5,457 nucleotides of DNA from Gemmatimonadota bacterium (GTDB lineage Bacteria; GCA-2686955). Positions 1-4,275 of this stretch are shown piece by piece. The stretch covers positions 1-5,457 of the forward strand of contig JALXCG010000522.1 in NCBI GenBank assembly GCA_026991065.1. Direction: 5' to 3'. The number at the start of each line of letters is the position of its first letter. Positions within the stretch are counted from its first letter, which is position 1. The position numbers and the translations under genes were made by a program. The notes under the pieces were generated by a model that searched no databases, was not told the origin of the DNA, and saw only the letters and a list, made by a program, of their open reading frames with translations.

Positions 1-1
1 G

Positions 2-844
2 GTGTTCGCGGCGCACAAGTTCGATGCGGTGATCCATTTCGCCGGGCTGAAGGCGGTGGGGGAGTCGAATGAGATCCCGCTGCGCTACTACGACAACAAC
101 ATCACCGGCACGCTGGTGCTGCTGAAGTTGATGCGCGAGAACGGCTGTTTCGATCTGGTCTTTTCATCGTCGGCGACGGTCTATGGGCAGCCGAAACAGG
201 TTCCGGTAACGGAAGATGCGGAGCTGCACGCGACCAATCCCTACGGCCGGACGAAGCTCTTCATCGAGGAGATTCTGCGCGATCTCTGCGCCAGTGACGC
301 GCGCTGGCGCTGTGTGCTGCTGCGCTATTTCAATCCGATCGGGGCGCATCCGTCGGGGCGGATCGGGGAGGATCCGCAGGGGATTCCGAACAATCTGATG
401 CCCTACGTGATGCAGGTCGCGGTGGGGCGGCGCGAGCGGCTGCAGGTTTTCGGCGACGATTACGACACGCCGGACGGCACCGGGGTGCGGGATTTTATTC
501 ACGTGGTGGATCTTTCGCTGGGGCATCTGGCGGCGATTGAGCGGATGGACCGGATTTCGGGGTGCGTGGCGGTGAATCTGGGCACCGGGCAGGGGTATTC
601 GGTGCTCGATGTGCTGAAGGCGTCGGAGCGGGCGGTGGGGCATCCCATCCCCTACGAGATCGTGGGGCGGCGGGCCGGCGATGTGGGGACCAGTTATGCC
701 GATCCCACGCGGGCGGCGAAGATTCTCGGCTGGCGGGCACAGCGCGGGCTGGAGGAGATGTGCGCGGACCACTGGCGCTGGCAGCGGGAGAATCCGTTCG
801 GCTATGGCGGCGCCAAGGGCGAAGAGAAGGGCGCCGGGGCATGA
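2..844 (+). CDS. galE: UDP-glucose 4-epimerase (GalE), 5'-truncated by the window edge
   Basis: Interconverts UDP-glucose and UDP-galactose in the cytoplasm using tightly bound NAD (Leloir pathway and supply of sugars for surface polysaccharides). About 280 residues are visible. Compared with E. coli GalE (338 residues), roughly the first 65 to 70 are missing, including the N-terminal NAD-binding glycine motif, so the GTG at position 2 is an internal valine and not a start. Numbering from that codon, the sequence shows [13 protein letters not shown] (10-22), YYDNN (29-33), the catalytic serine in FSSSATVYG (S57), the catalytic Y81-x3-K85 in [34 protein letters not shown] and [11 protein letters not shown]. 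All are highly characteristic of GalE. Ser231 occupies the position of E. coli Tyr299 and human Cys307, which controls whether N-acetylated UDP-sugars fit. The C-terminal end is full length. The stop codon overlaps the lipA start (ATGA), which suggests translational coupling. Identity is very secure; substrate range is inferred. Confidence 0.96.
   Translation: MFAAHKFDAVIHFAGLKAVGESNEIPLRYYDNNITGTLVLLKLMRENGCFDLVFSSSATVYGQPKQVPVTEDAELHATNPYGRTKLFIEEILRDLCASDARWRCVLLRYFNPIGAHPSGRIGEDPQGIPNNLMPYVMQVAVGRRERLQVFGDDYDTPDGTGVRDFIHVVDLSLGHLAAIERMDRISGCVAVNLGTGQGYSVLDVLKASERAVGHPIPYEIVGRRAGDVGTSYADPTRAAKILGWRAQRGLEEMCADHWRWQRENPFGYGGAKGEEKGAGA
827..831 (+). promoter_or_regulatory. Ribosome binding site of lipA inside the end of galE
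   Basis: AAGGG, within GAGAAGGG, lies nine bases before the ATG at 841. This supports the ATG at 841 as the lipA start even though the same frame is open well upstream, to at least position 562, inside galE. Confidence 0.5.
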
Positions 845-1803
845 AACCGGCCGCCGCGAAAGCGCCGGAGGGGGCCCGGAAGAGGGCCCGGGACCGAGCG
901 CGGGCCCGGGATCTGCCGCGCAAGCCGGAATGGCTGAAGGTGCCGGTGCCGGGCGGCGGTGATTATGCGGCGACGCGGAGGCAGGTGCGCGGCGGGGCAT
1001 TGACCACGGTGTGTGAAGAGGCGCGCTGCCCCAATCGAGCCGAGTGCTGGGGCAAGCGCACCGCGACCTTCATGCTGCTGGGCGAGGTGTGCACGCGCGG
1101 TTGTCGCTTCTGTGCGGTAAAGACGGCGCGGCGCGGGGCGCCGCTGGATCCGGAGGAACCGCGCCGGGTGGCGGCGGCGGTGGCGGAGTTAGGGCTGCGC
1201 TATGTGGTGTTGACCTCGGTCGACCGGGATGATCTGGAGGATGGCGGGGCGGCGCATTTCGCGGCCACGGTGGAAGAGATTCGCGCGCTCGGAACGGCGC
1301 CGCGGGTGGAGGTGCTGGTGCCCGATTTCGGCGGCGACGAGGCGGCGCTGCGGAAGATTGCGGCGGTGGCTCCCGACGTGATCGGGCACAATGTGGAGGT
1401 GGTGCGGCGGCTTTCGCCGGCAATCCGCGACCGGCGCTGTGATCACGATCGGTCGCTTGCGGTGCTGGCGCGGTTCAAGGCGCTGGCGCCGGCCGCGCGC
1501 ACCAAAAGTTCGCTGATGCTGGGGCTCGGCGAGAGCGAGGCCGAGGTGCTGGAGTGTTTCGCCGAGCTGCGCGACGCGGGGGTGGATGTGGTGACGCTGG
1601 GGCAGTATCTGCGGCCCTCCATGCGCCATGCGCCGGTGGTGGAGTATCTGCCGCTGGAGCGTTTTGCGCGACTGGAGGAAGCGGCACGGGCGGCGGGGTT
1701 TGCGTTTGTCGCGGCGGGACCGCTGGTGCGCTCCTCCTACCGGGCGGCAGAGCTTTTTCTGAGTGGGGCCGACGCACCCGGTGGCGGCGCGACGACCGGT
1801 TGA
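841..1803 (+). CDS. lipA: Lipoyl synthase (LipA), radical SAM enzyme
   Basis: Inserts two sulfur atoms into protein-bound octanoyl groups to form the lipoyl cofactor of 2-oxoacid dehydrogenases and the glycine cleavage H protein, in the cytoplasm. The 320 residues match the usual length (E. coli 321). The auxiliary 4Fe-4S cluster motif is [12 protein letters not shown] (C58, C63, C69; spacing C-x4-C-x5-C), and the radical SAM cluster motif is CTRGCRFC (C84, C88, C91). Family blocks follow: [13 protein letters not shown] (125-137), [11 protein letters not shown] (221-231), LGQYLRPS (253-260) and the C-terminal RSSY (297-300), whose serine ligates the auxiliary cluster. All cluster ligands are present, so the enzyme should be active. 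Residues 1-25 are a basic, Ala/Arg-rich leader before the conserved RKPEWLKVP, a variable region in this family. The start at 841 overlaps the galE stop by ATGA and has its own ribosome binding site. No lipB, lipM or lplA homologue is visible, so the octanoyl transfer step must be encoded elsewhere. Confidence 0.97.
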   Translation: MKPAAAKAPEGARKRARDRARARDLPRKPEWLKVPVPGGGDYAATRRQVRGGALTTVCEEARCPNRAECWGKRTATFMLLGEVCTRGCRFCAVKTARRGAPLDPEEPRRVAAAVAELGLRYVVLTSVDRDDLEDGGAAHFAATVEEIRALGTAPRVEVLVPDFGGDEAALRKIAAVAPDVIGHNVEVVRRLSPAIRDRRCDHDRSLAVLARFKALAPAARTKSSLMLGLGESEAEVLECFAELRDAGVDVVTLGQYLRPSMRHAPVVEYLPLERFARLEEAARAAGFAFVAAGPLVRSSYRAAELFLSGADAPGGGATTG

Positions 1804-1811
1804 AGCGCGGG

Positions 1812-1835
1812 GCGGCGAAACGGGGGTAGCGCCGC
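1812..1835 (+). other. GC-rich stem-loop just after lipA
   Basis: GCGGCG (1812-1817) can pair with CGCCGC (1830-1835) around a 12-base loop, starting 9 bases after the lipA stop. No T tract follows, so it is not a classical intrinsic terminator. It could slow 3' exonuclease decay of the galE-lipA message, or be a chance result of high GC. Confidence 0.3.
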
Positions 1836-1862
1836 AGGCGGATCCGGGGTCACAATGGGTTT

Positions 1863-1888
1863 GGTGCCGCCCTTGGGGGCCCGGCACC
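1863..1888 (+). other. Second stem-loop between lipA and the exported-protein gene
   Basis: GGTGCCG (1863-1869) is a perfect 7-base complement of CGGCACC (1882-1888), with a 12-base loop that contains CCC and GGGGG and could pair further. No T run follows. The 160-base gap 1804-1963 holds this, the preceding hairpin and no convincing promoter: TATGGT at 1904-1909 resembles a -10 box but has no -35 box at the right distance. Confidence 0.3.
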
Positions 1889-1954
1889 CAGCATCGCATG
1901 CCCTATGGTCATTTTCGGGGTTCGGCCAAAGATCGGCATTCCCCCACACGCAGC

Positions 1955-1958
1955 GGAG
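1955..1958 (+). promoter_or_regulatory. Ribosome binding site that fixes the start of the exported-protein gene
   Basis: GGAG lies five bases before the ATG at 1964. It decides between this start and the in-frame ATG at 1763 within lipA. The start at 1964 also places the signal peptide exactly at the N-terminus. Confidence 0.65.
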
Positions 1959-1963
1959 ACAGC

Positions 1964-2836
1964 ATGAAACGATCAACTCTCTTGCAAACGGTTGCGGCAA
2001 CCGCCTGCGCATTTTTTCTGGGCTTTGCGGCGCCGTCGGCGCACGCCACGCTCTCCTATTGGGATGGTCCGGGCTACGGCCGGGACAACTACAGCGGCGA
2101 GAATGGGATTCCCGGGGAGGACGGCAAAGGGGTGGAGCTGCAGGGCAGCGCCGGCTACGGCGAGCCGGGCAATGGCGGCAACGAGATGAACTATGTGCCG
2201 GGCAGCGCCCAGTGGATTGTTTTCGAGGTGATCTCGTCGCGCCAGATCGGTTTCGGCAACATGAAGGTCTATGTTAACGACCCCGTCAACGGCTGGCAGA
2301 ATTTCAGCATGTTGAGCGACAGCAGCTATGGCGGGCCGGGTTATCGCTACTGGCTGCAACTGGTGGTCAGTGATCAGGCCTGGGCCGACCTGCCGCCTTC
2401 GGACGAGATCTACTACTTCTTTGAGGATTTCGAGCTTTTTGAATGTTTGCCGGCGGGAGCCTGTTACGGCGCGCCCTATCTCGACGCGCCCAATTTCTTT
2501 GTTCAGCAACCGGGGGCGGCATTCCAGGTGGAGCTTTCGGATACGCCCGCGGACATGCTGCCGACCGAGATGGCGACCTGGGACATCGATCTGACCAACA
2601 TCGGTTCCGAGAGCGGCGCCACCGATCTGTGGATGGAGGTTACCGGTCCGCTCTCGACCCAACTGCTGCGCCAGTCGGGCATCACGCTGGCGCCGGGCGA
2701 TACCTACCACCGGCAGTATGTGGTGCGGGTGCCAAACACCGCGCCGCCGGGGGTCTACACCGTAACCGCCTACTCCGGAACCTATCCCTCGACCGTGGAG
2801 TCTTCGGACACTTTCGACTGCGTGATGGGTCCATGA
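1964..2836 (+). CDS. Exported protein of unknown function with a C-terminal Ig-like module
   Basis: I do not recognise this 290-residue protein as a named family. Residues 1-28 form a typical Sec signal peptide: basic MKR, a hydrophobic core (about 10-23), then the cleavage site AHA before Thr29. Cys15 lies inside the hydrophobic core without a lipobox, so it is probably not a lipoprotein. Residues 29-80 are rich in Gly, Tyr, Asn and acidic residues. Residues 82-160 alternate aromatic and polar residues as in beta strands (IVFEVISS, YWLQLVVSD, EIYYFFEDFELFE). C161 and C167 are six apart and could form a disulfide. Residues about 185-285 look like an Ig-like beta sandwich (WDIDLTNIGS, DLWMEVTGPL, YVVRVPNTAPPGVYTVTAYS). 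From memory this resembles C-terminal modules of secreted proteins in several uncultured bacterial phyla. There is no visible catalytic motif, transmembrane anchor or sorting signal. It lies 15 bases before the acyl-CoA dehydrogenase gene, but nothing in it suggests a role in lipid metabolism. The coding call is secure; the function is unknown. Confidence 0.85.
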   Translation: MKRSTLLQTVAATACAFFLGFAAPSAHATLSYWDGPGYGRDNYSGENGIPGEDGKGVELQGSAGYGEPGNGGNEMNYVPGSAQWIVFEVISSRQIGFGNMKVYVNDPVNGWQNFSMLSDSSYGGPGYRYWLQLVVSDQAWADLPPSDEIYYFFEDFELFECLPAGACYGAPYLDAPNFFVQQPGAAFQVELSDTPADMLPTEMATWDIDLTNIGSESGATDLWMEVTGPLSTQLLRQSGITLAPGDTYHRQYVVRVPNTAPPGVYTVTAYSGTYPSTVESSDTFDCVMGP

Positions 2837-2838
2837 CC

Positions 2839-2842
2839 GGAG
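2839..2842 (+). promoter_or_regulatory. Ribosome binding site of the acyl-CoA dehydrogenase gene
   Basis: GGAG lies nine bases before the ATG at 2852 and three bases after the stop of the exported-protein gene. It supports the start at 2852 over the out-of-frame ATG at 2856. The short 15-base gap without room for a promoter suggests one transcript for both genes. Confidence 0.6.
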
Positions 2843-2851
2843 CCGACCACC

Positions 2852-4099
2852 ATGCATGAGTCTCTGCTCGAACCCGCGCAGCGCGCCCTCCTCGCGGAGG
2901 TGCGCGATTTCGTGAAATCGATTCCGCGCCAGATGATTCTCGATATGGACGCGGAGCGGATAGAGTTTCCGACCGATTTCCTGCGCGAGGCGGGGCGCCG
3001 CAATCTGCTGGGGTGTCGCTATCCGCGGCGCTGGGGCGGGCGCGAGTTGGACTGGACCGCGACCGCCCTGGTGCTGGAGGAGGTCGGCGTTCTGGGCTAC
3101 ATCTTCGCCTGTGTTTTCGGAGTCGGCGCCGAGTTGGTGTGCGATGCGATCATCCAGCATGGCACCGACGAACAGAAGGAGCGCTTCGTCAAGCCGCTGC
3201 TGCGCGGGGAGCACTTCGCCGCCGAGTGTTTGACTGAACCGCGCGGGGGTTCCGATTTTTTCGGCACCACCACCCGCGCCGAGCGGCAGCCGGACGGAGA
3301 TTTCATTCTGAATGGGCACAAGCGCTTCATCGTCGGCGGTACCGCGGCCGATTTCTTTCTGGTCTATGCCCGCACCGACCCGGATGCACCGCCGCACCAG
3401 GGCATCAGCGCGTTTCTGGTGGAGCGCGGCGCCGGCGTGACCTCGCCCTATCTCTATGGTCTGATGGGCTGCCGGGGTGGTGGCGCGAGCCGCGTGGTTT
3501 TCGACCAGGTTCGGGTGCCGGCGGCCAACCTGCTGGGAGAGTTGAACGGCGGAGCGCGGGTTTTCGAGACGATGATGATCCCGGAGCGTTTGGGAACCGC
3601 GGCGATGACCGTGGGGGCGGCCCGCCCGGCGCTGGAGATCGCGACCGACTACACGGCGCGCCGCAAGGCGTTCGGGCGACCGGTGCGGCAATTCCAGGGG
3701 GTCTCTTTCCAGGTCGCGGATGCGGTCATGCTGCTCGATGCGGCGCGCGCGATGGTCCACTCCACCTGCCGGGCCGTGGATAGGGGCGAATCGGCGCGGC
3801 GGGTGCGGCGTTTGATCTCGGAGACCAAGCGCTTCGTCACCGACGCCTGCCAGCGAGCGGTGCACAACGCGATGCAGGTGATGGGCGGGATCGGCTACAC
3901 CAATGTCTATCCGGTGGAGCGGATCCATCGCGATCTGCGCCTGGCTTCGATCTGGACCGGCACCAACGAGGTGATGGCGGCGATCATCGCCAGCGAATGG
4001 TACCGGGAGCGGGCGGCGGAGCGCGCGGCGGGTCAAAGCCGCGACTGCGAGTTGGATGCGGCCGAGGCGGGCGCCGTTGAGGAGAAATGCTTCGACTGA
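2852..4099 (+). CDS. Acyl-CoA dehydrogenase family protein (FAD-dependent)
   Basis: Predicted to oxidise an acyl-CoA to its 2,3-enoyl-CoA with FAD, passing electrons to electron-transfer flavoprotein; cytoplasmic, fatty-acid or branched-chain catabolism. The 415 residues are slightly more than the usual 380 to 400, because residues after about 393 form a weakly conserved tail. The N-terminal helical domain (about 1-120) is followed by family signature 1, CLTEPRGGSDFFG (126-138), a full match to the known pattern. The FAD/dimer-interface segment RRKAFGRPVRQFQ (270-282) and signature 2, beginning QVMGGIGY (342-349) and running to HRDLR (359-363), come next; signature 2 misses one acidic position. 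At the flavin-side loop the usual YEGT glutamate is replaced: IWTGTNEV (367-374) has Thr369. Instead Glu245 in PERL sits 30 residues before Gly275 of KAFG, as in long-chain and isovaleryl-CoA dehydrogenases, where that helix glutamate is the catalytic base. Substrate chain length cannot be told from sequence. It probably shares a transcript with the exported-protein gene upstream. Confidence 0.94.
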   Translation: MHESLLEPAQRALLAEVRDFVKSIPRQMILDMDAERIEFPTDFLREAGRRNLLGCRYPRRWGGRELDWTATALVLEEVGVLGYIFACVFGVGAELVCDAIIQHGTDEQKERFVKPLLRGEHFAAECLTEPRGGSDFFGTTTRAERQPDGDFILNGHKRFIVGGTAADFFLVYARTDPDAPPHQGISAFLVERGAGVTSPYLYGLMGCRGGGASRVVFDQVRVPAANLLGELNGGARVFETMMIPERLGTAAMTVGAARPALEIATDYTARRKAFGRPVRQFQGVSFQVADAVMLLDAARAMVHSTCRAVDRGESARRVRRLISETKRFVTDACQRAVHNAMQVMGGIGYTNVYPVERIHRDLRLASIWTGTNEVMAAIIASEWYRERAAERAAGQSRDCELDAAEAGAVEEKCFD

Positions 4100-4275
4100 A
4101 GCGGGCGCCGCGGGCGCCGTGGGGGTCACGGGCGTCGGGCAGCGCAGCGGCGCGGCCGGGAGCGCTTGTTGCGCCTGCCTTCCGCGTGGAGTGCTATTCT
4201 ATGCACTCGCGCATTCGATGCCCGCGACATCTCCTCCCCCCCCTCCCTTCTACGCTTCAATCGGAGACTGAATGA
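4087..4275 (+). CDS. Possible small ORF bridging the acyl-CoA dehydrogenase and YbjT-like genes
   Basis: This 62-codon frame begins inside the last codons of the acyl-CoA dehydrogenase gene. It is preceded by GAGGAG at 4079-4084, which is close to the ATG (two bases). It ends with a TGA at 4273-4275 that overlaps the next gene's ATG as ATGA. That layout resembles coupled translation. Against it, the product is rich in Arg, Pro and Ala, has no recognisable domain or membrane segment, and two other frames are also partly open here because of the high GC. It could be a real small protein, a coupling or leader peptide, or chance. I lean to chance. Confidence 0.2.
   Translation: MLRLKRAPRAPWGSRASGSAAARPGALVAPAFRVECYSMHSRIRCPRHLLPPLPSTLQSETE
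4101..4118 (+). repeat. Tandem 9-base repeat forming a small hairpin
   Basis: GCGGGCGCC occurs twice in a row (4101-4109 and 4110-4118), beginning two bases after the acyl-CoA dehydrogenase stop. The palindromic cores GGCGCC (4104-4109 and 4113-4118) can pair with each other around a three-base loop. No T tract follows. Confidence 0.5.
4138..4179 (+). other. Long imperfect stem-loop in the gap before the YbjT-like gene
   Basis: GGCAGCGCA (4138-4146) pairs with TGCGCCTGCC (4170-4179) over nine base pairs with a single bulged C at 4174. Inside, GCGC at 4150-4153 pairs with GCGC at 4162-4165 around an eight-base loop. The following bases are not T-rich, so an intrinsic terminator is unlikely. 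It may separate the transcripts on either side or be a structured mRNA segment. Confidence 0.35.
4192..4200 (+). promoter_or_regulatory. Possible extended -10 promoter for the YbjT-like gene
   Basis: TGCTATTCT contains an extended -10 TG plus TATTCT, matching TATAAT at four of six positions, about 70 bases before the ATG at 4272. The best -35 candidate, TTGCGC at 4169-4174, is 20 bases upstream, longer than the usual 17. This is the most AT-rich promoter-like spot in the gap, but it remains weak. Confidence 0.3.
4230..4251 (+). promoter_or_regulatory. Pyrimidine tract with C8 run in the leader of the YbjT-like gene
   Basis: All 22 bases are C or T, including eight consecutive C (4236-4243). 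The first five, TCTCC (4230-4234), are the exact complement of GGAGA (4263-4267), which contains the ribosome binding site of the next gene. The tract could therefore mask that site, or bind ribosomal protein S1 as a pyrimidine-rich leader. A regulatory role is inferred only. Confidence 0.3.
4263..4266 (+). promoter_or_regulatory. Ribosome binding site of the YbjT-like gene
   Basis: GGAG lies five bases before the ATG at 4272, an optimal spacing. Together with the nucleotide-binding motif beginning at residue 9 of the product, it fixes the start at 4272. Confidence 0.65.

Noticed and set aside
562-840. Upstream extension of lipA to an in-frame ATG within galE
   Set aside because: The extra 93 residues are out-of-frame galE sequence and are not found in LipA. 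The ATG at 841 has a ribosome binding site and gives the normal length.
164-1000. A 278-codon open frame on the - strand over galE and lipA
   Set aside because: The product is rich in Pro, Arg and Ala with no domain, and both overlapping + strand genes are unmistakable.
1812-1888. Intrinsic terminators after lipA
   Set aside because: The two hairpins are real complements but neither is followed by a T run, so I list them only as stem-loops.
1883-1897. A sigma-54-like GG...GC pair in the gap after lipA
   Set aside because: The spacing is 11 instead of the required 10 bases and the flanking bases fit the consensus poorly.
1763-1963. Upstream start for the exported protein inside lipA
   Set aside because: It would bury the signal peptide behind 67 low-quality residues. 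GGAG at 1955-1958 and the signal peptide both point to the start at 1964.
2000-2015. Lipoprotein signal at Cys15 of the exported protein
   Set aside because: The residues before it (AATA) do not form a lipobox and the hydrophobic stretch continues after the cysteine. The AHA cleavage site fits better.
1973-4129. A 718-codon open frame on the - strand across the exported-protein and acyl-CoA dehydrogenase genes
   Set aside because: It lies antisense to two well-supported genes, its product is a His/Arg/Pro-rich string without any recognisable domain, and long antisense frames are expected at this GC content.
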